The translations under genes were made by a program, and so were the position numbers. The notes under the pieces are model-generated. The model saw only the letters and a program-made list of their open reading frames with translations, made no database searches and was not told the origin of the DNA. A stretch of 64,000 bases of DNA. It comes from Persicitalea sp038235275 (GTDB taxonomy: Bacteria; Bacteroidota; Bacteroidia; Cytophagales; Spirosomataceae). The stretch spans positions 1 to 64,000 of the forward strand of contig JBBSUC010000001.1 of NCBI GenBank assembly GCA_038235275.1. The letters run 5' to 3'. This document shows positions 51,353-61,043 of the stretch, piece by piece. Position 1 is the stretch's first letter. Every line of letters starts with the position of its first letter.

Positions 51353-53323
51353 ATGCAAACTTCCTTTCTGGTTGCGCCGCATTTTTCGGGTATAATTCAT
51401 TTCGGTGCAACAGGTTCTCATACGAGTTTAAATGGTTCGGAAAATTCATCAGAACGACGAGTCGATTTTTCCGGAGGTCATGTGGTTTCTTCCGCGTCAG
51501 AGTCCATCCTGGTAGATTCTGATTTTATCGTAGTGGCCGATATGCGCTTACACAATGAATGCGAAGTACGTTCTCTGCTGTCGTTGTCGGAACGGCAAGG
51601 CACGCCTGCCGGACTCATCGCCAATGCCTACCGACAATGGGGAGACGAACTGTCGAAATATCTGTTTGGTGAGTTTGTGTTTTTGATTTGGGATCGAAAT
51701 TCGGACAAACTGCTGGTGTCGCGTGATCGATTCGGCTTCAAGACCCTTTACTATGATTTTCAACCTGATTCTCATTTCGCCTTCGCCAGCCGGATAAGTT
51801 ACCTGCCTACGTTTAACCCGTCGAGCGAGTCGATCGACTACCTGAAAGTTAGAAATTTTCTCCTGCCGAAGACCTCCTGCCGGAGTTTTGAGGACCGTAC
51901 TTTTTACAACAACATCAAGGCCGCCCTGCCCGCGCACAACCTTACTATTCAGGCAGGGAAAAAGGCACAAAGCTGTTACTGGAAGGTAAATCCAGCCCGA
52001 TACCGTCCCATTACTCGGGAAGAAGAATACATCGAATTATTCCGAAGCTACTTCTTTGATTCAGTCAGAAAAAGCACGGAAGGTTATGACTCCGTCGGTG
52101 CCCACCTGAGCGGGGGAATCGACTCCTCCTCGGTGGCCTGCGTCGCGCACCAGCTCACTGACTCTTTAGCCACTTTCTATATCAATCCCGGGCTGGCCTC
52201 AACGGATGAAAGCCAGTTTGTGCGGGCTGTGCAGGAAAAAATTCAATCCCGTCATTTTGAAGGGCATCCCGATACCAATGTGTACGACTCGCTGGCGCTG
52301 CTCAGCCGCTTGTTCGATCGTCCCGAGCATTTTCCGTTGCCTTCCGGCTTTCATTTCGCGGCGGCCGGCCAGGCACAAATAGCGGGTTGCGATGTAGTGC
52401 TGACCGGTCACGACGGCGACTCGGTGATAGGCCACGGCAGCGGGCTAATCCCAGCCTACCGGGAGGCAGAAGACTGGCCGGCTTTAAAACAGGCCATCAA
52501 TCAGTACGCGCAGCAGCGTGATCTGAGCTACCTTAGTCCTGATTGGTTGCAGATGCCCGCCAGTGAAAAACAGATCAAATACGCCCGGCACTACCTTGAA
52601 AGCGAACTCTGGGATTTGCTGAAAAATAAAAACATGGGCAGGTTTCTAAAAACCGCCCGCGCTCTCTCATCCGAGTCCGGCTATTCGTACCGGGATTTCC
52701 TCAATTCTGGTTTCGATAAGCTCTTAAACCGATTAAAATTTCCGTCTGTGGGAAATATCCTTACCGCCGAGTTTTTGGCAAGTTTGGATCGAAGTCAAGC
52801 CAGTGCGAATGCGGACAAGCTCTTTTGCGAACTTCCGGCTGATTATATAGATCAATTCAGGGAAATAACCAGTAAATCCTACGTGGACGCCACTGAACAA
52901 CTGCACCACATTGGCTTGCACTACGGCCATCGTTACGCCCATCCTTTTTTTGATGAAAAGCTGGTAGAACTATCCCTGGCCATTCCGGAACGGATAAAGT
53001 TCGGTGACGGAAAGGGTCGGGATACCATCCGCCGGGCTTTGCGTGACGTACTTCCGCCCGAAATTCTGAACCGGAACAACAAAACCAGTTTCAGCGAATA
53101 TGGGTTAATAAGTTTCCAGACTCTCCATTTACAGACGCAATCCATCTTCCACCACGGGCATTTGCTTTGGGATATTGTGGACAAGAAAAAATTCGACAAA
53201 GTCGCTGGAATTCTGCTAAACCCCGCAATTCCTCTCAATCAAAAGTCGAGGTACTATACTCTGGCTTCCAAGGCCCTGTTTTTGGGCGTGTGGCTGGAAG
53301 AAATGAAAAAGTATGAAAAATAG
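51353..53323 (+). CDS. Asparagine-synthetase-like lasso peptide cyclase
   Basis: About 656 residues from the ATG at 51353; the frame opens at 51308, but that codon lies in the terminator loop. The N-terminal glutaminase-like domain begins FSGIIHFG, with Ser where AsnB has its catalytic Cys (CGI), so no glutamine hydrolysis is expected, as in lasso cyclases. The C-terminal ATP-pyrophosphatase domain has LSGGIDSSS and LTGHDGDSVIGHG. It would activate the Asp side chain of the core with ATP and close the macrolactam with the N-terminal amine. The lipoprotein gene overlaps its stop by 11 nt. The B1 and B2 partners needed for leader removal are not in the window. Confidence 0.85.
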   Translation: MQTSFLVAPHFSGIIHFGATGSHTSLNGSENSSERRVDFSGGHVVSSASESILVDSDFIVVADMRLHNECEVRSLLSLSERQGTPAGLIANAYRQWGDELSKYLFGEFVFLIWDRNSDKLLVSRDRFGFKTLYYDFQPDSHFAFASRISYLPTFNPSSESIDYLKVRNFLLPKTSCRSFEDRTFYNNIKAALPAHNLTIQAGKKAQSCYWKVNPARYRPITREEEYIELFRSYFFDSVRKSTEGYDSVGAHLSGGIDSSSVACVAHQLTDSLATFYINPGLASTDESQFVRAVQEKIQSRHFEGHPDTNVYDSLALLSRLFDRPEHFPLPSGFHFAAAGQAQIAGCDVVLTGHDGDSVIGHGSGLIPAYREAEDWPALKQAINQYAQQRDLSYLSPDWLQMPASEKQIKYARHYLESELWDLLKNKNMGRFLKTARALSSESGYSYRDFLNSGFDKLLNRLKFPSVGNILTAEFLASLDRSQASANADKLFCELPADYIDQFREITSKSYVDATEQLHHIGLHYGHRYAHPFFDEKLVELSLAIPERIKFGDGKGRDTIRRALRDVLPPEILNRNNKTSFSEYGLISFQTLHLQTQSIFHHGHLLWDIVDKKKFDKVAGILLNPAIPLNQKSRYYTLASKALFLGVWLEEMKKYEK

Positions 53324-54002
53324 CAACGGATTCTGGTCAGTAATGAGTCTGTTACTCATTCTGGGCTGCGAGGCCCCCGAAAGCACAGCCCGGCGGGGAC
53401 CGGGCTACGACTATTTTCCCCTGGAAACCGGCAGGTACATCGAGTACGAAGTCAGCGAAGTCCGGTACGATGTCACTTCCTCCGCCCCCAGCCGGGCGGC
53501 TTACTTTTTGCGGGAAGTATGTGGTCAATCATTTCTGGGAACTACCGGAATCAAACAATTTCCTATCGAGCGATACAAGAAAACGCGCCCGGATGCGGCT
53601 TGGACACTGGATTCTATCTGGACCGCCTACCAGCTTCCCGACCGGGCGGTCAGAGTGGAAAATAATGTCGCTTTCGTAAAGCTAACTTTCCCGCTCGCCA
53701 ACCAAAGTACCTGGAACGGCAACTTACTCAACGCCAGCCCCGAAGAAAACTATCAAGCTCAATTCGACGCCGCCTTTCCGGCTCAGAATGATTTTCCGAC
53801 AAGTCTTACTGTGGTGCATCGGCGGGACTCGAGTCTGGTTTCGCTCTACAAACGCAACGAGGTGTACGTGCCGGGGGTGGGGTTGGTGTACAAAGAAGAT
53901 ATTTCTCTGGAATACTGTCAGGAGTCCAGTTGCATCGGCAGCGGCAAAATAGACACGGGAATCAGCCGCATCATGACGATAAGCAAGTACGGAAAAGAGT
54001 GA
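53313..54002 (+). CDS. Hypothetical lipoprotein coupled to the cyclase gene
   Basis: A 229-residue protein with lipobox MSLLLILGCEAP. The mature part is beta-rich, with YFPLETGRYIEYEV near the start, a pattern seen in several Bacteroidota lipoproteins of unknown role. A C-terminal Cys pair lies in YCQESSCIGSG. It overlaps the cyclase stop by 11 nt, so it is probably translated with it. It could serve in RiPP handling or immunity, but nothing in the sequence shows that. It ends 1 nt from the convergent PorU2 gene. Confidence 0.75.
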   Translation: MKNSNGFWSVMSLLLILGCEAPESTARRGPGYDYFPLETGRYIEYEVSEVRYDVTSSAPSRAAYFLREVCGQSFLGTTGIKQFPIERYKKTRPDAAWTLDSIWTAYQLPDRAVRVENNVAFVKLTFPLANQSTWNGNLLNASPEENYQAQFDAAFPAQNDFPTSLTVVHRRDSSLVSLYKRNEVYVPGVGLVYKEDISLEYCQESSCIGSGKIDTGISRIMTISKYGKE

Positions 54003-54003
54003 T

Positions 54004-57000
54004 TCAATTGACTAATATTCGTCCGTTGTACACCTTTTCGTCCACCTGAATCTTATAGAGGTACATCCCCGGCGGTTGTTTGATGAGCCAGTACAATTCA
54101 TTTTCCCCCGGATGTGCTTTGAATTCCATAGTTTCCAAGGACTGTCCGCCAAGTGAATAAATCGACAGTTTGAGCGCCTGATTGACGGCCCCTTTGGCTA
54201 CGGATACCAGAAATTTCGCGTAGTAGTTCGTTGGGTTAGGACTGACCCTTACGCCCGGTTGCTCGGCATTCTCCTTGACAACCCAATGAATGCGATACGG
54301 CTCGCCTACCCGATTGCCACTCCGGTCTTTTCCCTGTACCAACAAGGTGTAGTTTCCCGGCCCGCCCAACGCCTGATAGGTCGCTCGTAAGCTATTGTCG
54401 TCGTCCAGCAGGTAAGTTATTTGCCGGGCCTCTATTTTTCTGAATTCACAACTATCGCAGGCTTTCAGGTACAGTTCGATTAGACTGGGATCGAGGGCCA
54501 GCGGATTTTCGTCTTTCAGTAACACTTCGACCGTAGGGTTTGGGCTCACGACGGCGTCGTTGGCGGGTATTGAGCCGTTCACACTCACCTGCATGACTGG
54601 GTTCAGCCGATCGGGCCGGACAGAAGCCGGATAGACCACCGAAGTCGCGGCCCGAGTCCAATCCAATTCGAGCAAAGCCAGATTGTTATCCCTCCGAAGC
54701 TCGTCCACTTCCTTTTTATCATCTACCAGCACCTCTATTTCTGACAAGGGATTACCGTTAAGGAAGGTCAAATAAACGGTATCCCGCAGCGCCGGAGCGC
54801 GAATGATATGTTGTGACACTACCGCCGGACCATTAGCCGGGGTTCTTTTCAGGCGAATACTTACCATCCGGTTTGGCTCCGACTTGCCCACATTGGCCAG
54901 CACCACGCCCACCTGAATGGAATCTGCCTTGCCCAGGGCCAGCGAGGGATTTTTGCTTTGGATAAAAACACCTTTCCCATTGACTGAATAGTCGGGCTTG
55001 CTGATTTTGAACACGACCAGAGCCGGATCACCCAGCAGAATGAGTTGATGGATATTGGCAATATCGTGCGGGTCAGGAGAGTGCGTGGCAATATCGTGAC
55101 TCACTTTTTGTAAAACCTCACCGATCGGATGTCCCAGAGTTTCCTCCTCCGTAAATAGCGCTCGATAAAACTTCTCCAAGTACTTGCCCGATGTGGGAGC
55201 ATAACTCCAATACGAATTGGAAAGCACACCAATGGCTCCTTTATCTGGTGCCATCAGCCAATCCGTAGCCAGTGTTTCGTAGCGAAAAAAGACGTTTCCA
55301 ACCCCACATCCATTGAAATACATAAAAGGATATTTTCCTTTGTTGTTCAATTGAGAAGCAGGCGAGGACGCAAAGCCGATATTCAGATCAGGTACCGTGG
55401 GGGAAGCGTGGCCCATAAAAGTAATCATGCCAAGGCCAGCGTTCACCTGTTCGGAAATGTTCACATTCTCCACAGGTTCGTTGGTTCGCTTGACCAGCGT
55501 CTCCACCGAACCTTGCAGGAAAGAATTTTCGACCAAGGGTTCTATTTCTCCCAGAATCGTTTTGAGCCGGGAAATTTCTTCGGCCGATTTCCCCCCGCTC
55601 AGGTGCAGTATTTTCTTGGTCGACAGATCGGCTTCGGCGGTCTCCACCTCTCTAATTTTGCCAAGATAAGCCAGGACCTCCCGGTTGCTGGATGCACTGA
55701 GTCGACCCGTACGGAAAGTTTCGCTATCGGGCTGCGTACCGCCCAGTCCGGCCGACAGCAACACATCCGAACCCGGGTACCCAAACGTGGGGACGTAGTC
55801 GCGGTCTTGCCATGTTTTCAGCACGTCGGGAAAACTCACACCGTTTCCGATGAGCAACAGGTACTTATCCTTCTTTCCGTCCTGGAGCTGGTAATCCAGA
55901 AAATTACGAATCCCCAGCGGCCCCCTTTCTCCGTAATTGAACTGATCGTCTAATTCCTTGGCATCGGCCACCAGTACCTTGTAGCTGCCCCCGGCTACCG
56001 ACCGCCGATAATCGGCGTAAGTCTGCGCGGAACTTCCAAGCAGACTGTGGGTGATAATTACGAAGTCGAAGCCAGTCGGATAAGGCTTGAAAGTTATTTT
56101 CTTGACAATCGCACTTTTGGGTGATTTCGCAACAAATAGCGTACGGTTCGTCGCCGTTCCGGGTACATTTACTTTCAATAGACCGTTTTCGTATTTACTC
56201 CCCAGATATCGGGGATTTTCAGAATCGGTAACATCGTACACCCGGCAGCTCTGTCCCTCCGAATCAGTCAATGCTTCCACCGCCACGTTCGAGGCATTGG
56301 CGACGTTGGGAATCAGGTAGAAATATTTGCTTTCCTGATTTGCCATGACGAATCGTTGCGGATAGTCCACCTCATAACGAGTCAACGAATAGAGTTCCAG
56401 CGAGCTGTTCGATGCCGACTGGGTGGACAGTACGAATTCACCCTGAGCGGTTAACTCGCTTTCGGCCACCGTTCCCTGTACGCTGCGGTGGTCGAACCCA
56501 ATAAATTCCATAATATCGAACTGACGTGTTCCAACAAAAAATTTGAGCGGATGGTAGGTGCCATAACGTCCGTTTACCAAAGCTTTTATTTGAATCGGAT
56601 AACCTGGACTGCTCACCCGATTGGCGAGTAAAACGACGTGGCTAGCCATAGAATCTCCCCGAACTACTTTTCCCGTCCAATTCTCGCCGCGCTCGTAGTA
56701 ACTATGCTGCAAGCTCGGCACCAGTCCGTTGTTGTTGTTGAACGACCATTCATCCTGATACTCTTTCACTTGCCGTTCCAGGTGAAATGCCTCCGGCTTT
56801 GCAGAACTACGCAGGTAGGGAATTTCCTGAATGCGTTTCCCCTTTTTGGTCGGACTTACGGTCAGAAAATAGAAAGCATCATCGTTATAAAGGCTGACAT
56901 TTGTGGGTGGACGAGCTGAGTGGGGCCTGTAGACGAGGCTGTCCTGTTCGCCCGTGTTGCCCGCAGAAAAAAACGCCACGTATCCTGCCGAACCGAGTTT

Positions 57001-57255
57001 TCCGTCGTTATCACCCACCACCCGAATGGCTACTTCCCGGCCTCGATAGAAGAGTTGGATGCGGTCTGCCGGCGCTGTAGATGTAGGAAAACCAACCGTC
57101 TCGAGTTCAGCCGCAGAGATTTGGTAAATTCCGGCTTTGGGAACGATAACTTTGAAATAAGGCTGATCGTAGTTTATCCAGGAGTTCGTGTAGGGCGTTT
57201 GACCCAACGCCCTGGTTAATCCTATCAAAAGAAATAAGAGTAGCTTTTTTTTCAT
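54004..57255 (-). CDS. C25-family peptidase, PorU2-like T9SS sortase
   Basis: A 1083-residue protein with a signal peptide (KKLLLFLLIGLTRALGQ). N-terminal beta domains (about 25-400) precede a gingipain-type caspase-fold peptidase with the catalytic dyad His616 (MITFMGHAS) and Cys650 (YFNGCGVGN). Ig-like domains and a type A T9SS sorting domain at the C-terminus follow (VSPNPTNYYAKFLVS, PPGMYLYKI). PorU-type enzymes cut sorting domains off secreted proteins at the outer surface and attach them to lipopolysaccharide; PorU2 is the variant that itself carries a sorting tail. It may process the T9SS proteins encoded just upstream, though the core PorU is probably elsewhere. Confidence 0.85.
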   Translation of the reverse strand: MKKKLLLFLLIGLTRALGQTPYTNSWINYDQPYFKVIVPKAGIYQISAAELETVGFPTSTAPADRIQLFYRGREVAIRVVGDNDGKLGSAGYVAFFSAGNTGEQDSLVYRPHSARPPTNVSLYNDDAFYFLTVSPTKKGKRIQEIPYLRSSAKPEAFHLERQVKEYQDEWSFNNNNGLVPSLQHSYYERGENWTGKVVRGDSMASHVVLLANRVSSPGYPIQIKALVNGRYGTYHPLKFFVGTRQFDIMEFIGFDHRSVQGTVAESELTAQGEFVLSTQSASNSSLELYSLTRYEVDYPQRFVMANQESKYFYLIPNVANASNVAVEALTDSEGQSCRVYDVTDSENPRYLGSKYENGLLKVNVPGTATNRTLFVAKSPKSAIVKKITFKPYPTGFDFVIITHSLLGSSAQTYADYRRSVAGGSYKVLVADAKELDDQFNYGERGPLGIRNFLDYQLQDGKKDKYLLLIGNGVSFPDVLKTWQDRDYVPTFGYPGSDVLLSAGLGGTQPDSETFRTGRLSASSNREVLAYLGKIREVETAEADLSTKKILHLSGGKSAEEISRLKTILGEIEPLVENSFLQGSVETLVKRTNEPVENVNISEQVNAGLGMITFMGHASPTVPDLNIGFASSPASQLNNKGKYPFMYFNGCGVGNVFFRYETLATDWLMAPDKGAIGVLSNSYWSYAPTSGKYLEKFYRALFTEEETLGHPIGEVLQKVSHDIATHSPDPHDIANIHQLILLGDPALVVFKISKPDYSVNGKGVFIQSKNPSLALGKADSIQVGVVLANVGKSEPNRMVSIRLKRTPANGPAVVSQHIIRAPALRDTVYLTFLNGNPLSEIEVLVDDKKEVDELRRDNNLALLELDWTRAATSVVYPASVRPDRLNPVMQVSVNGSIPANDAVVSPNPTVEVLLKDENPLALDPSLIELYLKACDSCEFRKIEARQITYLLDDDNSLRATYQALGGPGNYTLLVQGKDRSGNRVGEPYRIHWVVKENAEQPGVRVSPNPTNYYAKFLVSVAKGAVNQALKLSIYSLGGQSLETMEFKAHPGENELYWLIKQPPGMYLYKIQVDEKVYNGRILVN

Positions 57256-57492
57256 ATCAGAAGGCCGTGAATGACAGAGCCAAATTCAGCACTCAACGGG
57301 CTGATACTTTATGCCGTTTATAACTATGTTTCATAACGCACTGAAATCGAATAAAGATACTCATTGTCTTCAAACAGGGCATTATATTTTTGTTAAATAT
57401 ACCTCGTTATCAATTCTTACTTTTAGGGTGCCAAGTAAAGAAAGCAATCTTCGCCCTTTGGCTTCCAAGTTTTAATCAAAAACCATGACTAT

Positions 57493-58599
57493 ATGACCTC
57501 ACGTCGCGATTTTCTTCAAACAATAACCCTGGGCAGCGGATTGGCCTCCCTCGCTCCCATTTTACTTTCCGCCGCACCTGTTGCGGATGCCAACCTAAGG
57601 CCCGTCGGTAAGCTACGCGTGGCAATCATGGGCCTAGGAAGCTACGGCAACCGCGTGGCGAAAGCCATGAAAGATTGTAAATCTGCCGAGCTGGTAGGGA
57701 TCGTGACGGGCAGTCCCGAGAAAATCCCGGTTTGGCAAAAGGAGTACGGCATCCCCGACAAGAACGTCTATAACTACGAAACCGTCGGGCAGATGAAGAA
57801 TAATCCCGACATCGACGTGGTGTATGTCATCACTCCCAACTCGCTGCATCCCAAGCATGTCATGCAAGTAGCGGCGACGGGTAAACACGTAATCTGTGAG
57901 AAACCGATGGCCGATACCGCCGCCAACGCCCGGAAAATGATCGATGCTTGCGAAAAGGCAGGGGTGAAACTACTCATCGGTTACCGATTACACTTCGAGC
58001 CTTACACCCGCAAGGTCATTGAGATGATTCAGGCGGGTGAAATGGGCAAGCTCAATTACATCGACAACTATCAGGGCTTCAAGATCGGCGACCCAACGCA
58101 GTGGCGGCTCAAGAAAGCGCTTTCCGGCGGTGGTGCCCTGATGGACGTCGGTATTTACGCCCTTAATGCCGCCCGCTACCTCTCCAACGAAGAGCCAGTC
58201 TGGGTCACGGCCCAGGAAACCAAGACCGATCCGGTCAAATTTGCCGAAGTTGACGAGACCATCCAGTTCCAACTGGGCTTCCCGAGTGGCCTGATCGCGA
58301 GTTGCGCCACGACTTACAATTTCAACTTCGAACGACTCTACGCCCACGGCACCAAGGGCTTTGCCGAAATGAGTCCGGCTTACGGTTACGGTCCGCTCAA
58401 AGGCCGCACCCACAAAGGCCCGCTGGACGAACCCATTGTGACCCACCAAACCGTACAAATGGACGGCATGGCCGACATTATTCTGAATAACAAAACGATC
58501 GACCCGCCCGTGGATGGTCACGAAGGCTTAAAAGACATGGTCGTGATCGACGCGATTTACAAGTCGATTCGGGAAGGGGGGAAGAAGGTGATGATTTGA
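57493..58599 (+). CDS. Gfo/Idh/MocA-family oxidoreductase, Tat-exported
   Basis: A 368-residue protein with a twin-arginine signal (SRRDFLQTITLGSGLASLAP). It resembles periplasmic glucose-fructose oxidoreductase: VAIMGLGSYGNRVAKAM, EKPMADT and GGGALMDVGIYALNAARYL. It binds NADP tightly and oxidises a sugar while reducing another, or acts as a simple dehydrogenase; the substrate is unclear. It is monocistronic, with an AT-rich 237-nt upstream region shared with the divergent PorU2 gene. Confidence 0.92.
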   Translation: MTSRRDFLQTITLGSGLASLAPILLSAAPVADANLRPVGKLRVAIMGLGSYGNRVAKAMKDCKSAELVGIVTGSPEKIPVWQKEYGIPDKNVYNYETVGQMKNNPDIDVVYVITPNSLHPKHVMQVAATGKHVICEKPMADTAANARKMIDACEKAGVKLLIGYRLHFEPYTRKVIEMIQAGEMGKLNYIDNYQGFKIGDPTQWRLKKALSGGGALMDVGIYALNAARYLSNEEPVWVTAQETKTDPVKFAEVDETIQFQLGFPSGLIASCATTYNFNFERLYAHGTKGFAEMSPAYGYGPLKGRTHKGPLDEPIVTHQTVQMDGMADIILNNKTIDPPVDGHEGLKDMVVIDAIYKSIREGGKKVMI

Positions 58600-58842
58600 T
58601 TAACGTGAATTTAAGAAATTAAAACTGATTGAGTTATTCATCGTGTGCGACGTTTTGTGCAACGCCCTGACCCACTGGTAAACCCAGCAGGGTTGACTGT
58701 CTGCCGCACGCCAATGAATACTGGCCCAAGAATCAGGTGTAATCTGCGGTTGTCCCCAGCTTTCGTGTGCTAATTGGTTCACTCCGTTAATACCGACCAA
58801 ACCATAGTCGCGGCTATCCGATCTACACCACTGCCGACTCAC
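58600..58842 (-). CDS. Small hypothetical ORF (tentative)
   Basis: An 80-codon frame after the HAD gene on the same strand, overlapping its last 20 nt. The translation has a protein-like composition rich in Trp and His (GINGVNQLAHESWGQPQ, DSWASIHWR), unlike random frames. It has no recognised domain or signal. It could be a short gene or the tail of a decayed one. Its end abuts the convergent oxidoreductase stop. Confidence 0.3.
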   Translation of the reverse strand: MSRQWCRSDSRDYGLVGINGVNQLAHESWGQPQITPDSWASIHWRAADSQPCWVYQWVRALHKTSHTMNNSISFNFLNSR

Positions 58843-59668
58843 AGATATAAGTGGGAATAATCCCCGTCGTATGAATCTTTACTTCTGCCTCTTTGGGCTG
58901 CGTATTCCCGGTAAGTACCAGAACCGTATCTAACCCGAATTTATTGCCACCCAGAATGTCGGTTTGCAGGGTATCGCCCACCATTAAGATTTTCTTCTTA
59001 CTTATCTCAGGGTAATTTTTGATGTGTTCGTAGGCAAAAATGAACATCTGGGCGTCGGGCTTACCGAAGCGGATGAAATGCCTGCCGACGATGTCTTCGA
59101 TCATGTTAGCGACTGCTCCAATAGCAATCGCAACTGATTTTGAAGACATGGGATAGGTTCGGTCGGTATTGGCTACGATTACCGGAATGTTGCGGCGGCG
59201 CAGCAGGTTGATAGTCTTGCTGAGGTCACGATTCCAGTCGAATCCTTCGTCGTCTAGCAGGACCAGAGCGTTCACCTCGTGGGCAAAATCCAGGTTCAAC
59301 TCGCCGATAGGCAGCGTTTTCAGGCCGAGCGTTTCAAGGTAGTGCGCCGATTTTTCGGTGCCTAAGTAGGCCACCGTGCCGCCATCTACTTTCAGTTCCA
59401 GGTAATCCCGTGCCAACATCCCCGAAGAAATAATGCAGTCGGGAACGATGTCGTACAATCCCAGTCGGTGATACGACTCCGCCAACGCGTGGGGGCTGCG
59501 CGAGGCGTCGTTAGTCAGGACATAAAAATCCTTCTTCTGGTCCCGCAGATAAGCAAATGTCTTCTCGATTCCGGGAATTAGGCTGTTGTGGGTTTTCAAG
59601 ACACCAAAGGCATCGAAAAAGATAACATCGTACTTGGATACTACGGACTTGAAGGAGGAGAGTTGCAT
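58823..59668 (-). CDS. HAD-IIA family hydrolase (NagD-like)
   Basis: A 281-residue protein. Motif I is FFDAFGVLK with nucleophile Asp19; the usual second Asp (general acid) is Phe21. Motif II is VLTNDASRS, and motif III/IV is FGKPDAQMF with MVGDTLQTDILGG. The type IIA cap lies between. It is probably a cytosolic phosphatase for a small sugar or nucleotide phosphate. The missing acid suggests altered or slow phosphatase activity, as known for some HAD-IIA subfamilies. Confidence 0.88.
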   Translation of the reverse strand: MQLSSFKSVVSKYDVIFFDAFGVLKTHNSLIPGIEKTFAYLRDQKKDFYVLTNDASRSPHALAESYHRLGLYDIVPDCIISSGMLARDYLELKVDGGTVAYLGTEKSAHYLETLGLKTLPIGELNLDFAHEVNALVLLDDEGFDWNRDLSKTINLLRRRNIPVIVANTDRTYPMSSKSVAIAIGAVANMIEDIVGRHFIRFGKPDAQMFIFAYEHIKNYPEISKKKILMVGDTLQTDILGGNKFGLDTVLVLTGNTQPKEAEVKIHTTGIIPTYICESAVV

Positions 59669-59798
59669 TATCTGTTTGGCGGAGGACTGACTTGGGATAA
59701 TGAAATTCTAGTAGTTACCCTTCCTACTTTATTATTTCGATTTCATAGAAAAAGGATCGCTAATTACGGAAAACTAAGGCAATTGGCGAAACAAAATA

Positions 59799-60842
59799 TC
59801 ATATTTTGAGATGATTCAATATTTTTTCGGCGTCGAATTCCTTCTCGATACTGGGGAAATAAATCTCGTACGCTTCCCGCTGTAACTTGATGGCATAGGT
59901 GCGGTGAAAAAAGTAGCGCCCGTCTTTGATGACATAATTGAGGATGAAAAAGCGGTACGCTTCCTTCATGAAATAGACTTCGTTGCGGGTCAGGGGATAA
60001 ATTTTGTGGTACTCTTCCAGGAAGATCAGGAAGCGATCCTCCATTAGGGGACCGATGTAGTAGCTGAAAGCGGTGCGGTCGCCCACATCGGAAGCGACGC
60101 GGCTCAAGAAGTAAAAATCCATGATGCGCGAAGACACCCGGAACCAGTCATAATCCCAGCGGGAAAATAGGGTAAGGTTGTCTTCAACCGAGAAATTACC
60201 GATGTTCCAATCGACGAATACGGGCATCAGGTCAAAGGAAATGACGTCGAGTTTTTGGATGTTTTTCAAAAAAAGGCCGCACTGCTCCCGCAGGAAATCG
60301 ACGTGCATCCGGTGTTCAAACTCCCCCGTGTTCGTATCCAGAATATCCAGCAAATGCTGAATGTCCGTCCGCAACTTTTTGGAGGCTTTGGGCAATACAT
60401 TGCTCACCCGATAGCATGACTTATGGAATTTGGCGATCTCCCGCGCTAAACTCCGAATCTGATCTTCGTTAAGCCGTCGGGGTAGCCGATCCTTCGTGCG
60501 AATCGGGTTGTAGAAAACCAGCCAGGCATCGACCATCGTGTCTTTGAAACGATAGGTGTAAACCTGATTATTCTTAACCAATGACTTCGCCAGCACGTTC
60601 TCAAACGGATAAAGCAAGTTGGTCGAAAGTGCGTGAATAATGCGGTGGTCTTCCTTGAAATGCTCGAACTTTCCAAAGTAAGATAGCTTGGCAATGACCA
60701 TTTCCTCCGTATCCAGCCAAACCCGGAACACGTGATTGGTCGACACCATCGCACTTATGTCCGTGATGCTGATGATCTTCTTAGAAGGATCGAAACCGTG
60801 CCAGGCTTCTTTGATTATTTCGGGGTAGTTTATTAAGCGCAT
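59799..60842 (-). CDS. APH/choline-kinase-fold phosphotransferase
   Basis: About 347 residues from the ATG at 60842 (MRLINYPEIIKEAWHGF); the frame extends 16 codons upstream without meaning. The kinase-like fold is visible as VFRVWLDTEEMVIAKLSY (nucleotide lobe), VFVDWNIGNFSV (catalytic Asp and metal Asn in a variant of HxDxxxxN) and SRWDYDWFRVSSRIMDF (metal Asp). Relatives phosphorylate homoserine, choline or aminoglycosides; the substrate is unknown here. It lies 130 nt upstream of the HAD gene on the same strand, a loose kinase/phosphatase pairing. Confidence 0.75.
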   Translation of the reverse strand: MRLINYPEIIKEAWHGFDPSKKIISITDISAMVSTNHVFRVWLDTEEMVIAKLSYFGKFEHFKEDHRIIHALSTNLLYPFENVLAKSLVKNNQVYTYRFKDTMVDAWLVFYNPIRTKDRLPRRLNEDQIRSLAREIAKFHKSCYRVSNVLPKASKKLRTDIQHLLDILDTNTGEFEHRMHVDFLREQCGLFLKNIQKLDVISFDLMPVFVDWNIGNFSVEDNLTLFSRWDYDWFRVSSRIMDFYFLSRVASDVGDRTAFSYYIGPLMEDRFLIFLEEYHKIYPLTRNEVYFMKEAYRFFILNYVIKDGRYFFHRTYAIKLQREAYEIYFPSIEKEFDAEKILNHLKI

Positions 60843-60890
60843 TGTTGGGAGTGTAGGGGGCGAAATGGGCACAAAGTTCCATAGGCACAA

Positions 60891-61043
60891 AGTGAAAAGA
60901 ACTTGTTACTTGAAGTAGCCCATTTTACCTACTAGTTAAAACTAGTGTTCTTTAAGAGAAGTAAATGTTCTATCAAAGATAAAAAGCATCTCTGTGCCTT
61001 CTGAACTTTGTGCGCTACGGGGCGCCCCGCTCTGTGCCTTCTT
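60891..61043. repeat. Intergenic palindrome and CTTTGTGC-type repeats
   Basis: The palindrome CGGGGCGCCCCG lies at 61018-61029. It is flanked by repeated tctgtgccttct and actttgtgc words, with inverted forms (gggcacaaagttcc, aggcacaaagtg) at 60868-60897. These are dispersed non-coding repeats of the sort common in Bacteroidota spacers. Confidence 0.5.
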
